Positions 54,306 to 63,668 of a stretch of 64,000 nt of DNA are shown here, one piece after another. The translations under genes and the position numbers were made by a program. Below the pieces are notes generated by a model. The model was not told the origin of the DNA. It ran no database searches and was given only the letters and a program-made list of their open reading frames with translations. Numbering within the stretch: position 1 is the first letter of the stretch; the number at the start of each line of letters is the position of its first letter. The stretch is from positions 49,502-113,501 of the forward strand of contig CAKOHI010000005.1 in NCBI GenBank assembly GCA_934085585.1. The letters run 5' to 3'. The stretch comes from an uncultured Bacilli bacterium. Its GTDB lineage: Bacteria > Bacillota_I > Bacilli_A > RF39 > UBA660.

Positions 54306-55298
54306 TTATAACCAAACTCCATAAGTAATCGCTGCCATTGCCAAAATGAATCCAATTACCCAAAATAATTTTATTATATCTGTTTCTTTCCAACCAATCT
54401 CTTCAAAATGATGATGGAGCGGAGCTTTTAAAAATACTTTCTTATTAAAATACCTAATTGATATTATTTGAATTAAACTACTTAAAGTTTCTATTACAAA
54501 GACACCACCAATTATTGCTAATGATATTTCATGTCTAGAAACAATCGCAACAGAAGCTAATGCCCCACCTAAAGCAAGTGAGCCTAGATCTCCCATAAAT
54601 ATTCTAGCTGGATGAGTATTAAAAACTAAAAATCCAATTAAAGCCCCAACCAATAGAAAGCAAAATATCGCAATTTCTTGATATCCTTCAAGCCATCCTG
54701 CATTCCAACTTATAACACCATAAGCAAAAAATGCAATCGCTGATAAACCACCAGCTAAACCATCTAACCCATCAGTTATATTGACAGCATTCGTTGTACC
54801 AACCAATAAAAACAATATAAATAAACCAAACATCCATCCTAAATTTATATAAATATTTAAGAAACTTATGCTTAAAACTGGTTCTCCTCCACCTTTCATA
54901 AAAAGATAAAAGAAGACTAAAGCAATACACATTTGAATTAAAAATTTAGTAACTAAACTAATCCCATTATTATTATGATACTTTACTTTTAAATAATCAT
55001 CTATAAAGCCTAATAAACCATAAGCAAGAAATACAAATATAACAATTATTAAATTATAACTTATAGAAATACTTCCCTTTATATATAATAAAATCAACGA
55101 CACTATTACAGGAATTATAAAGATAATTCCCCCCATTGTTGGTGTACCTTCTTTTTTTAAATGTCTTTCATTTATTAATTTGCTTACTGATTGACCAAAA
55201 TGTAATTTTCTAAACAACGGAATTACAAAAAGTCCAGTAATAAGGGATAAAACAAATCCTAGCATTAATGCCATAGATGCTTTTGCTAATATTAACAT
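54306..55298 (-). CDS. mraY: Phospho-N-acetylmuramoyl-pentapeptide-transferase
   Basis: 330 residues, ten transmembrane helices. The signatures are GTPTMGGIIFI, FIDDYLKVKY, NAVNITDGLDGLAGGL and the terminal LHHHFEEIGWKE. These hold the Mg2+-binding aspartates. Transfers phospho-MurNAc-pentapeptide to undecaprenyl phosphate, making lipid I. ATG behind GAGGTGAAA. Downstream of the PBP gene, as in the dcw cluster. Confidence 0.98.
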   Translation of the reverse strand: MLILAKASMALMLGFVLSLITGLFVIPLFRKLHFGQSVSKLINERHLKKEGTPTMGGIIFIIPVIVSLILLYIKGSISISYNLIIVIFVFLAYGLLGFIDDYLKVKYHNNNGISLVTKFLIQMCIALVFFYLFMKGGGEPVLSISFLNIYINLGWMFGLFILFLLVGTTNAVNITDGLDGLAGGLSAIAFFAYGVISWNAGWLEGYQEIAIFCFLLVGALIGFLVFNTHPARIFMGDLGSLALGGALASVAIVSRHEISLAIIGGVFVIETLSSLIQIISIRYFNKKVFLKAPLHHHFEEIGWKETDIIKLFWVIGFILAMAAITYGVWL

Positions 55299-55379
55299 AA
55301 TTTCACCTCATAACCATATTATACACCACTTTTTATTCTTAATAAAATTCTAAATCTAATATTTACATGATTTTACACT

Positions 55380-57284
55380 TTAATTAAGCATTAAAACCAC
55401 TGTTCCGTTTTCTTTAGCATACATTCCACCTTTCGGAGACTCATAAATAACAGTTTCTCCATTACCACTATATTCAATTTTAAAACCCTTTAATGCTTTT
55501 TTAGCTTCTTCAATATTCATTCCTACAACATCTGGAACTATTATATATTTTTGATCAAGCCAAGTATATTCTTTAGGAATTCCTTCACTATCTGGCTTTA
55601 TATCCAATATATCAATGGCGCTTAAAAAAATATTTCTAGCAATCGGTGCAGCAACGGTACCACCATATTGTACCACTCCTTTAGCATTTTGAACAGCAAC
55701 ATACACTACTATTTCAGGATCATTCGCTGGCATGAAACCTATAAATGACAAAATATATTTACTCGAAGAATAACCCCCGTTTTCAACTGTCTGAGCCGTC
55801 CCAGTTTTTCCTCCAACCCGGTAATTTTCAATATAAGCATTATGACCTGACCCTTTTGCCACAACACTTTCCAAAGCATATTTCATTAAATCAGAAGTAT
55901 CTTTTTTTATAACCGTTCCTTTATTATTTGCTATAACACTTTTTATTATTGTATTTGTTTCTGGTTCTAAATAATTTTTTACTAAAAAAGGTGAATACAA
56001 ATTTCCGCCATTAATTATAGCAGAAACCGCTTGTACTTGTTGAATCGGAGTTACACTAATCCCTTGACCAAATGCAGTCGTAGCAAGTTCAACATTGCCC
56101 ATTTTATCTAAACTAAATAAAATCCCTGTTCCCTCACCATTTAAATCTATTCCCGTTTTTGTTCCAAATCCAAATTTTTTAATATAACTCATTAACTTTT
56201 CTTTTTGAAGCATAAGTCCCAAATTTACAAAACCGGGGTTACAACTATTTTCAATAACCTCAAGATAAGTTTGATTACCATGTCCACCATGTTTCCAACA
56301 ATGCAAGGTTGCACCATCAACAGTTATAGATCCAGAATCTGTAAATCTATCTTCAAAAATATTTATAAGGCCTTCATTAATCGCTGCTGCATATGTGGAT
56401 ATTTTCATCGTAGATCCAGGTTCAAAAGTCATCCAAATTGGCAAGTTTCTATTAATAATTTCTGTACTATAATCTTTATACGAATTACTATTAAAATTAG
56501 GTCTAGAAGACATAGCTAAAATTTCTCCATTTTTAGGATTCATTGCAATAGCTATAACACTATCCGGATCATATTTTGAAACCACATTATCAAGCTCGTT
56601 TTCCATAGCAAGTTGCAAATCTAAATCGATCGTGAGTTGTAAAGTCACCCCAGATGTCGGAGCTTCATAAATCTCTGATAATTCCAACTTATGACCTTTG
56701 CCATCAGAAAAATACTTTATAGATCCATCTTCACCAGTTAGATAATCATTATAATAAAGCTCCAATCCTGAAAGCCCTTGGTTATCAATTCCAACATAAC
56801 CTAAAACATGACTAAGGACCGTATCATACGGATAATATCTTTTACTTTCTTTAACTAAATAAACCCCATCTATTTTTAAAGCATCTATTTTTTCAGCGAT
56901 ATCATAACTTAAACCTCTTCCTTCCGGATGTACTCTTTCAATAGATGTTTTTTTACTAACATGACCAAGCATATCATTATAATCACTACCTAGTATATCA
57001 CTTAATTTCTTTGCTGCATCCTCTTTATCTTTAATTTGATTTGGAATAACTACTAAAGATGTTGTAGTAATATTAGTTGCAAGTTCTCTGCCTTTACGAT
57101 CAACAATTTTTCCTCGATCTGCAGAAATTGGAAGCTTTCTGCTCCATAAAGACTCCGCTAAAGTATTAAGCTTTTTATATGAAAAAACTTGAATATAAAA
57201 AACTCTTCCAATTGCAATTACAAGTATTATTACAACTACTAAAAATATATATCTTACTCGTGTATGAATATTATTATAAAACAT
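55380..57284 (-). CDS. Class B penicillin-binding protein with PASTA domain
   Basis: 634 residues. N-terminal transmembrane helix (about 13-33), a dimerisation domain with RGKIVDRKGRELA, the transpeptidase with S291-T-M-K294, S347-C-N349 and K493-T-G495, then one PASTA domain (about 575-634, PDVVGMNIEEAKKAL). A monofunctional DD-transpeptidase like FtsI/PBP2x/SpoVD. Upstream of mraY and ftsW, so most likely the septal PBP. ATG behind GAGGGAT. Confidence 0.95.
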   Translation of the reverse strand: MFYNNIHTRVRYIFLVVVIILVIAIGRVFYIQVFSYKKLNTLAESLWSRKLPISADRGKIVDRKGRELATNITTTSLVVIPNQIKDKEDAAKKLSDILGSDYNDMLGHVSKKTSIERVHPEGRGLSYDIAEKIDALKIDGVYLVKESKRYYPYDTVLSHVLGYVGIDNQGLSGLELYYNDYLTGEDGSIKYFSDGKGHKLELSEIYEAPTSGVTLQLTIDLDLQLAMENELDNVVSKYDPDSVIAIAMNPKNGEILAMSSRPNFNSNSYKDYSTEIINRNLPIWMTFEPGSTMKISTYAAAINEGLINIFEDRFTDSGSITVDGATLHCWKHGGHGNQTYLEVIENSCNPGFVNLGLMLQKEKLMSYIKKFGFGTKTGIDLNGEGTGILFSLDKMGNVELATTAFGQGISVTPIQQVQAVSAIINGGNLYSPFLVKNYLEPETNTIIKSVIANNKGTVIKKDTSDLMKYALESVVAKGSGHNAYIENYRVGGKTGTAQTVENGGYSSSKYILSFIGFMPANDPEIVVYVAVQNAKGVVQYGGTVAAPIARNIFLSAIDILDIKPDSEGIPKEYTWLDQKYIIVPDVVGMNIEEAKKALKGFKIEYSGNGETVIYESPKGGMYAKENGTVVLMLN

Positions 57285-57399
57285 ATTTTATCCCTCAAAA
57301 AATTATATGTTTTTAAAAATCAAAAATTATACTTTTGTAAGAATAACCTTAATATTAATATAAAACAATTAAAAATATACATATGAAACCTCAAAAAAA

Positions 57400-57422
57400 A
57401 AGACTATTTTATTTCTAGTCTT
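57400..57422 (-). terminator. Terminator after the Asp-repeat protein gene
   Basis: On the minus strand AAGACTA pairs with TAGTCTT across a 9-base loop and is followed by nine T. It overlaps the stop codon and separates the operon at 57422-62794 from the wall genes. Confidence 0.85.
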
Positions 57423-59092
57423 CATCTTATCATATCTATGGCAATTTTTCCTCTAAAAATCTTACCTTGATCATAATTTTGTTCTTCTCCAGTACCATGT
57501 AAAGTAAATGAAATTCTATATCTTTGGCTACTTTTCGGAGGAACTACTACTTCCGAAGCCATACGATCATTTTCCTTCGGAGCAGTTAACCAGCCATCAT
57601 TATTAGACACTGTATTAAATCCACCTTTATCACTTACTGCTTTAAACCAGAAATTATCACTAGTAAATGTATTTTCTACATTTATCCAATTAATATTATA
57701 TTTTATTTCTCTATTCGTAGTATTTGTAATAGTAAATGTAATATCGGGAATTTTAGTATTAACAGTTTCATCATTTTGATCATCTGGATATAAATCTGTT
57801 AAAGTTACATCATTACCTTCATCAAACATAACAATTAAAGCTGTATATTCTAAATTAAGGTTATTATCTCCTATCGTAGCTTGACCATCTTTATTATCTT
57901 CTCCAACTACATAAGTACAATTTTTATCACATTTTCCATCGCCATCTTCATCGATATTTAAATCGGCTTTTCCATCTCCATCTGTATCAATATTTAAATC
58001 CGGAGTTCCATCACCATCAATATCAATATTTAAATCAGCTTTTCCATCTCCATCTAAATCAACATTTATATCTGGCCATCCATCACCATCAATATCACAA
58101 TTTATATCACATTTACCATCGCCATTTTTATCTTGATTAGTTTTATTAGTTAAATTACCATTTTCATCAGGAACATTAAATGTTGGTTTTCTACTTCCAG
58201 CATAATCTATTTTTTCATCAGGTATGCCATCATTATTTGTATCACAGTTTACATCACAAACCCCATCACCATCTAAATCTAGATTTAAATCCCCTTTATT
58301 TTTATCAATAATATTTGAAACACAATTTCTATCACAAATACCATCACCATCATCATCAATATTAACATCTGCAACTCCATCATTATTTGTATCAATATTT
58401 AAATCCGGGGTTTTATCTCCATCTATATCAATATTTAAATCAGCTTTTCCATCACCATCTAAATCTATATTTATATCTGGCCATCCATCATCATTTGTAT
58501 CACAATTTAAAATACACTTACCATTTTCATCTAATTGATTTACTTTATTAAATATTGTTTCATCGTCTCTTTTAACATTAAAAATTGCTTTTCTGTTTCC
58601 CCCATAATCAATATTTCTATCAGGTTTTCTATCTCTATCTATATCACAATTTATATCACAAATACCATCATCATCTAAATCAATATTTAAATCTGCAACT
58701 CCATCACCATTTAAATCTATATTCATTTGATTTTTACCAAGCAATTGCACTCCGGTAAATGTAGCAAATCCAGCTATAAATAAGAAACCTAAAAGGAATA
58801 AGAAAAGAAGTCCCATATTTTTCTTTTTAAATGAAAATATTAACTTATTTCCATCTTTAGCAACACATAAACTATGAGGCAAATATACTTCATTATCTTT
58901 ATTATCAAAAACAACATTTAATACTTTATCCAAATATTTTTTATTTACCTCAATTTTACCTTCATAAACTTTATTTAAAGTATCTTCTATTAATTTATCT
59001 TGTTCTCCACTTTTAAGAATCATAAATTCTTTAATATTAATAGCTTCTTTATTTTTTAAATAACTTTTATCTTCAATATTCCCTTTAGTCAT
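57422..59092 (-). CDS. Membrane protein with tandem Ca2+-loop (DxDxDG) repeats
   Basis: 556 residues. A cytoplasmic N-terminal domain (1-92), one transmembrane helix (about 93-113), then about sixteen 12-residue units of the type DLDGDGKADLNI between 125 and 392 (57917-58720), and a C-terminal beta domain (411-556). DxDGDG-type units are thrombospondin type 3/dockerin-like Ca2+ loops. Many end NCD or CDxNC, so paired Cys may be disulfide-bonded. A larger unit covering WPDINxDLDGDGKADLNIDI is present twice. Last gene of the AAA+/DUF2357 operon. Function unknown. Confidence 0.6.
   Translation of the reverse strand: MTKGNIEDKSYLKNKEAINIKEFMILKSGEQDKLIEDTLNKVYEGKIEVNKKYLDKVLNVVFDNKDNEVYLPHSLCVAKDGNKLIFSFKKKNMGLLFLFLLGFLFIAGFATFTGVQLLGKNQMNIDLNGDGVADLNIDLDDDGICDINCDIDRDRKPDRNIDYGGNRKAIFNVKRDDETIFNKVNQLDENGKCILNCDTNDDGWPDINIDLDGDGKADLNIDIDGDKTPDLNIDTNNDGVADVNIDDDGDGICDRNCVSNIIDKNKGDLNLDLDGDGVCDVNCDTNNDGIPDEKIDYAGSRKPTFNVPDENGNLTNKTNQDKNGDGKCDINCDIDGDGWPDINVDLDGDGKADLNIDIDGDGTPDLNIDTDGDGKADLNIDEDGDGKCDKNCTYVVGEDNKDGQATIGDNNLNLEYTALIVMFDEGNDVTLTDLYPDDQNDETVNTKIPDITFTITNTTNREIKYNINWINVENTFTSDNFWFKAVSDKGGFNTVSNNDGWLTAPKENDRMASEVVVPPKSSQRYRISFTLHGTGEEQNYDQGKIFRGKIAIDMIR
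57917..58720 (-). repeat. Tandem 36-bp coding repeats
   Basis: DNA encoding the 12-residue Asp-rich units, with higher-order duplication: protein 197-257 and 331-392 are near-copies, and IDYxGxRKxxFNV occurs at 161-173 and 295-307. Prone to expansion or collapse by recombination. Confidence 0.8.
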
Positions 59093-59105
59093 ATTAATCC
59101 CTCAC

Positions 59106-60194
59106 TTATTTTGTTATTGCCATTATCTTTTTACACTTTTTATCATAGTCATCCAAAAATTCTTCAATAACCTTTTTTATTCCACTCGTTGCTTTATCTT
59201 TTCTCTTCTTTGCATCTCTAAATTCTTTTTCCATTAATTTTTTAAATTCTCGTTCAGTAATATCCCCACCAAAAACAAAATCATTTACAAGTTTACTAAC
59301 TATTGCGGAATTAAATTCTTCTTTTTTAGCTTTATCTTTTATTTCTATTGCATCATTATCTATAAAGAATGCTAAATCATATTTTGCTTTTGTTTCATTA
59401 TCTCTTAAAACTTCATTTCTCTTTTCAACACTAGTTACAGGTTTAATATTATTTTTTTCTAGATATTCCCATAACTCTAAAGCTTTAATAAAGTTTTGTT
59501 CTTTTAATATTACATTAGTTTTTCTAATCGGACTTCTAACTGGACTAGATTCTTTTAAACTTTTAATAAAAGTCGAACCTCTAAATGATGTCACAATATC
59601 TCTGATATGTTCAATTCGCTCATCTAATGAATGTCCATCTTTTGAAGCATCAACTTCTGTAGTTTTTTTACTTTTTAAAGATAAATTTATTTCTACTTCT
59701 TCATCTTTTCTTTTCATTCTACCACTATATGTTACATCACTAACTACTTTTGCATAACTTCTTTGATCAGACTCATTTAATTTATTATTTACAAAAGTAT
59801 ATAAATTATCTACCAAAGATTTAATAAATCTATTTTCATATAAATCAACTGTTTCTTCTCTATAAACGTTTAACAATTTAAGAGGTATAACAGTTCCATC
59901 TTCTTGAACTTCTTGAATCATACTTGTATGTTGTGCTAAATGTCTAATAGACTCTTCAGTAACAACTTTAGCTTTTTCAATTGGTACAATATTTTCTTCT
60001 TGAACTATAAATCTTCTTGGATTTCTAATAATATTATCTAGATATGGAATACATTCTTCAACCATATCTATCCAAGACGTATCACTTACTTGTGCATCAA
60101 TATCTCTTTTTACTAATACATTAGATGAAGTTGCCCCAATAAATGAGGCAGCTTTATCTTTATTAAGATTATTTATGTATTCTACTATATCCAT
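59106..60194 (-). CDS. DUF2357/McrC-like partner protein
   Basis: 362 residues. Residues 58-90 (NPRRFIVQEENIVPIEKAKV, then TEESIRHLAQHT) and 112-128 (REETVDLYENRFIKSLV) are the DUF2357 signature (the McrC-like family with ENRF). Residues 217-245 continue it. The nuclease core may be present as KYDLAFFIDNDAIEIKDK (D273, E284-I-K286), but the order differs from standard PD-(D/E)xK and could be degenerate. Nine bases after the ATPase; DUF2357 proteins pair with McrB-like ATPases. Confidence 0.7.
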   Translation of the reverse strand: MDIVEYINNLNKDKAASFIGATSSNVLVKRDIDAQVSDTSWIDMVEECIPYLDNIIRNPRRFIVQEENIVPIEKAKVVTEESIRHLAQHTSMIQEVQEDGTVIPLKLLNVYREETVDLYENRFIKSLVDNLYTFVNNKLNESDQRSYAKVVSDVTYSGRMKRKDEEVEINLSLKSKKTTEVDASKDGHSLDERIEHIRDIVTSFRGSTFIKSLKESSPVRSPIRKTNVILKEQNFIKALELWEYLEKNNIKPVTSVEKRNEVLRDNETKAKYDLAFFIDNDAIEIKDKAKKEEFNSAIVSKLVNDFVFGGDITEREFKKLMEKEFRDAKKRKDKATSGIKKVIEEFLDDYDKKCKKIMAITK

Positions 60195-60202
60195 ATAATC
60201 AC

Positions 60203-61708
60203 CTAAATTGTTTTCTTAAGACGAAGCAAGTATGCTTTACATTCTGGAGTTTTACCAGTTCCAAACAATTTTTCTAAATAATTAACAAGTCCATCTATTT
60301 CATCTTTAATATAAGCTAAATTTAATTGTTCAAATTTTCTTAATATTTTATGAGCTATTAAGTAATCTATACCAGCTACTTCATCTCCACCACAAGCTAT
60401 AAATGCTGGAACAAATTCTTTTAATTGCTTAACAATTCTGTTACCAAAAGCAAGTCTAAAGTGATCAATTACATATCTATCTAGTTGAGCAATTTTTTCT
60501 AGATTTTCTTCTTTTACAGGATGTTCTTCACTAGCTTTTTCAAATAAACTATCTAAATATTTATAACTTGTCTTAATTTTATCAGTATCTGGAGCTTCAA
60601 ACACTTCACATTTATCATCAATTGCAATAGGCATTGCTCTATCATATACTTTATCAGTAATCATAAATGTTGAGTCATCGTTATTAATTGTACCAATATA
60701 CCACATATTTTCAGGAATTTTTAATTTTCCATCTTCTAATTTTTCAGGGTCATTTGGCCAAACATTTGGAACAAGTTCTACAACCCAGTCTTTTTTATTT
60801 GGAAGTTCCAAAATAGATAACATTTCTGCAAAATAATATTCTACACGAGAAATATTCATTTCATCAAGAAGTGTTGTATAAACTTCATCTTTATATTGTG
60901 CTTCATACATTTTTTCTAGTATTGAAGTTTCGTTAAATTTCTTTGTAAACTCATTGAAATATCCAAATATTTCTGTTGAATCTCTCCATGAAGGTTGAAC
61001 ACTTGCAACAGTGGTTTCATTATCTACGAAGCTACCAAAAGCATAAGCTAGTGATGTTTTCCCAGTACCAGATATACCTTCAAGAATAATCAATTTATTT
61101 GATGCAAATGAAGCAATAAATAATCTAATTAAATTAATATCATAATATAAATGAAGTCTTGATGCTGAATAATTTCTAAATTGATTACAAAATTCTTCTA
61201 AAGAAAAACTATTATGAATTTCTTCCATTGGTTTACCATTATATGTTGCATCAACATTACTTAATTTAAAGAATCTACTTTCTCCTTCTTTTAATTCATT
61301 TTTAACAGTTCCATCTTCATTATACTCTATTTCTCCAGCTTCATTAGTAAGCTCACTAATTTTAGCATTTTGTCTTTTTAATTTGAATATTTCATTATTT
61401 AAGGAATCAATTTCTTCAATTAACATATCTTCCTTTTTAACATTTCTTCTATATCTTACATAAACTTTAATTGATCTATATATTAAAAATATAATTAAAC
61501 CAATAATAGCAACTAATAATATTATAGATAATATCAAAATTACTAATCCCATACCTGTCAAATCTTTTTTGTAGTCAGTTATAACAGTAATATAATTAAC
61601 TATATTAAACATTTGAAATAAACCACTACCAATACCTTTAAATATATTTACAAAGCCATTGAATAAAGGTTCCATAAACTTTGTAAAAAATTCACCATAC
61701 ACACTCAT
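60203..61708 (-). CDS. Membrane-anchored McrB-like AAA+ ATPase
   Basis: 501 residues. Two hydrophobic N-terminal stretches (about 15-45 amphipathic and 53-78 transmembrane), a coiled coil (about 92-118), then the AAA+ domain: Walker A GISGTGKTS (211-219), Walker B LLDEMNISRVEYYFAEML (from 280, the McrB-type DEMN), and IGTINNDDSTFMITDKVYDRAMPI. DEMN with VEYYF and the following sensor are typical of the McrB clade. A membrane anchor on an McrB-like ATPase is unusual. Pairs with the DUF2357 protein. Confidence 0.75.
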   Translation of the reverse strand: MSVYGEFFTKFMEPLFNGFVNIFKGIGSGLFQMFNIVNYITVITDYKKDLTGMGLVILILSIILLVAIIGLIIFLIYRSIKVYVRYRRNVKKEDMLIEEIDSLNNEIFKLKRQNAKISELTNEAGEIEYNEDGTVKNELKEGESRFFKLSNVDATYNGKPMEEIHNSFSLEEFCNQFRNYSASRLHLYYDINLIRLFIASFASNKLIILEGISGTGKTSLAYAFGSFVDNETTVASVQPSWRDSTEIFGYFNEFTKKFNETSILEKMYEAQYKDEVYTTLLDEMNISRVEYYFAEMLSILELPNKKDWVVELVPNVWPNDPEKLEDGKLKIPENMWYIGTINNDDSTFMITDKVYDRAMPIAIDDKCEVFEAPDTDKIKTSYKYLDSLFEKASEEHPVKEENLEKIAQLDRYVIDHFRLAFGNRIVKQLKEFVPAFIACGGDEVAGIDYLIAHKILRKFEQLNLAYIKDEIDGLVNYLEKLFGTGKTPECKAYLLRLKKTI

Positions 61709-61711
61709 AAT

Positions 61712-62791
61712 CTAATCCTCCTTATTTCTAACTACAAGTTTGATATTCATCTTTTCAAAACTTAATTGATTTTCTAAATTATTATTAATAAATTCTTTAT
61801 TAACAAGTAATTCCATATCATTTACAAATATTGTTGGATTAACATCTTCAACATTTTTATAATCATATATAAAGTCAATACCAATATCTTTATAGTCTTT
61901 TATTATTTTTTCATATTGTACTTCATCTTCCCATGGAATTAATATTTTAACAAATTCTTTTAAATACTTATTATCAAATAATCTTAATACACCAGCTTTC
62001 TTTAGTGTTTTACTTACCCTTATTACATATTTATCCATTTCCCTATTACTTATTAATTCCTTTAATATTCTAACTGCTAACAAATCATATGAGATAGCAC
62101 TTATTTTTTCATCATAACTCTTTAAAACCCCTTTTACTAAATTTTCATCAAAATTTTCTAAACCCGGAATCTTATAACTAAAATTAACTTCATAATAAAG
62201 AGGATTATTACTTATCATTTTATAAGTATTATAATAATTTTCATTATCAAATCCATCTATTATCTTTTTATCTTCACTTAAATTTCTTTTTAAAGCATCA
62301 AACAAATCGTTTATTAAATATTTATTATCTTTTATAACTAATACTTTAGTTTTCTTTAAATAATTAAGTAAATACTTAAATTTATTTTTGGTATCATAAT
62401 AATCTCCATCAACTGCATTACTAGCAAAATCTACATAACACGCCGTACATACAATAACTGAAGTTAAAAACATTTCATTTTTACAAGTTTTTAATATACT
62501 CATTTTATCATGTAATCTACAATACTCAATTAAAGATTTTAAAACATAATTTATATTATCATTTAAATACTCTATCGGATTATCCTTATGTTTATTATTT
62601 TGAAAATAATATTCTTCACTATAAATATCAATTACATCACGACATATACTTATAAACTCCTTCTTACTTTGCCATATTTTATTGTCATCAATACTTATAA
62701 TTGTTTCTAGTATCTTTGCGTACTCAAGTAAGTCCTTTTCTTTTTTTATAACATATCTATCTATAACACTTAAGCTCACAATTCGTCTCAC
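61712..62791 (-). CDS. Uncharacterised protein, first gene of the AAA+/DUF2357 operon
   Basis: About 359 residues. The start is unclear: TTG 62794, GTG 62791 or GTG 62779, the last with GGTGAG about seven bases upstream. No family is recognised. The protein is Lys/Asp/Asn-rich, mainly helical, soluble, with a late FVNDMELLVNKEFINNNLEN segment. Three bases separate it from the ATPase gene, so the four genes are cotranscribed from a strong promoter. Confidence 0.45.
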   Translation of the reverse strand: MRRIVSLSVIDRYVIKKEKDLLEYAKILETIISIDDNKIWQSKKEFISICRDVIDIYSEEYYFQNNKHKDNPIEYLNDNINYVLKSLIEYCRLHDKMSILKTCKNEMFLTSVIVCTACYVDFASNAVDGDYYDTKNKFKYLLNYLKKTKVLVIKDNKYLINDLFDALKRNLSEDKKIIDGFDNENYYNTYKMISNNPLYYEVNFSYKIPGLENFDENLVKGVLKSYDEKISAISYDLLAVRILKELISNREMDKYVIRVSKTLKKAGVLRLFDNKYLKEFVKILIPWEDEVQYEKIIKDYKDIGIDFIYDYKNVEDVNPTIFVNDMELLVNKEFINNNLENQLSFEKMNIKLVVRNKED

Positions 62792-62808
62792 CAACCTATT
62801 CTTTATAA

Positions 62809-62837
62809 ATTATACCAAATAAAAAAATACAATGCAA
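62809..62837 (-). promoter_or_regulatory. Promoter of the AAA+/DUF2357 operon
   Basis: Minus strand TTGCAT (62832-62837), 17-bp spacer, TATAAT (62809-62814). It lies back-to-back with the plus promoter at 62867. Confidence 0.7.
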
Positions 62838-62866
62838 TAAGCATGTAAACTTTTTTTAAAAAATTA

Positions 62867-62895
62867 TTGCTAATAATTAATTTATAAGGTAAAAT
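62867..62895 (+). promoter_or_regulatory. Promoter of the 62919 gene
   Basis: TTGCTA (62867-62872), 17-bp spacer, TAAAAT (62890-62895), then AGAAGGT and the ATG at 62919. Divergent from the operon promoter, with about 30 bases between -35 elements. Confidence 0.65.
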
Positions 62896-62918
62896 ATATT
62901 TAGAAAGAAGGTAACAAA

Positions 62919-63668
62919 ATGGCAAACGAAAATATTAACGACTTCGACTATACCATTAATGCTATGTTTAATAGTGATGGAACTCATAAATTTAAAAGTG
63001 TTGACGAAACACCTAGTAAAAGCATTGAAGAATTAAGTATTCAATCCAAAAGTGTTAGACCTGTTAAATATGATAAGAAAAGAAAAAGAAAATCTAAAGG
63101 AATTAAAGAAATCGCTGTTAAAATCATTATTTTAGCGGGAATTTCTGCTGGTTTAATTTCAGGTATTCATGAGCTTAAAAATGTAATGGATATTAGCCAA
63201 GCTGCAATGGAAATTAAAAATACAATCGGAGGGGTTGAACAAGATAGTTTAAGAACCGGTGAATACAATTATTCTGAAAAAAGAACCGATTGGTGGTATG
63301 ATATTGAACAAATGGCAAATGGTGTTTTAAATGAAAATAAAGAATATGATATAGACACTAGAATATTCGGGGTTTACAACAAGATGAATGAATACAACAA
63401 AAACGAACACATGGATGCCTTATTTTCAAGAATGAGCAGAATAATTGCAGAAAATCCAAATGGATACACAAAAGAAGAAATTGCCTCATGTTTACATAGT
63501 TCATTCCAAGAATATTTAGATAGCAAAGGATTAAATGCTGAAGAATACACAGATTTAATGAATAAGATTATTAAAGCTTATGCCAAAGATAGTATTGATG
63601 AAAAAGAACTAAGTGGTTTATTAACAAATTTAAATGATCCTGAATCAAGATCTGGAGGTGGAAGATAA
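62919..63668 (+). CDS. Uncharacterised single-pass membrane protein
   Basis: 249 residues. A cytoplasmic basic N-terminus ending KYDKKRKRKSKG (about 50-61), one transmembrane helix (about 66-88), then a helical 160-residue domain with WWYDIEQMANGVLNENKEYD. No family recognised. ATG at 62919 behind AGAAGG. Divergently transcribed from the AAA+/DUF2357 operon, overlapping the next gene by one base (TAATG), so the two are coupled. Confidence 0.5.
   Translation: MANENINDFDYTINAMFNSDGTHKFKSVDETPSKSIEELSIQSKSVRPVKYDKKRKRKSKGIKEIAVKIIILAGISAGLISGIHELKNVMDISQAAMEIKNTIGGVEQDSLRTGEYNYSEKRTDWWYDIEQMANGVLNENKEYDIDTRIFGVYNKMNEYNKNEHMDALFSRMSRIIAENPNGYTKEEIASCLHSSFQEYLDSKGLNAEEYTDLMNKIIKAYAKDSIDEKELSGLLTNLNDPESRSGGGR

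Noticed and set aside
58224..58538. 104-codon plus-strand frame over the Asp-repeat gene
   Set aside because: An antisense image of the tandem repeats.
57917..58720. CRISPR array
   Set aside because: Periodic 36-bp units are in-frame coding repeats without spacers.
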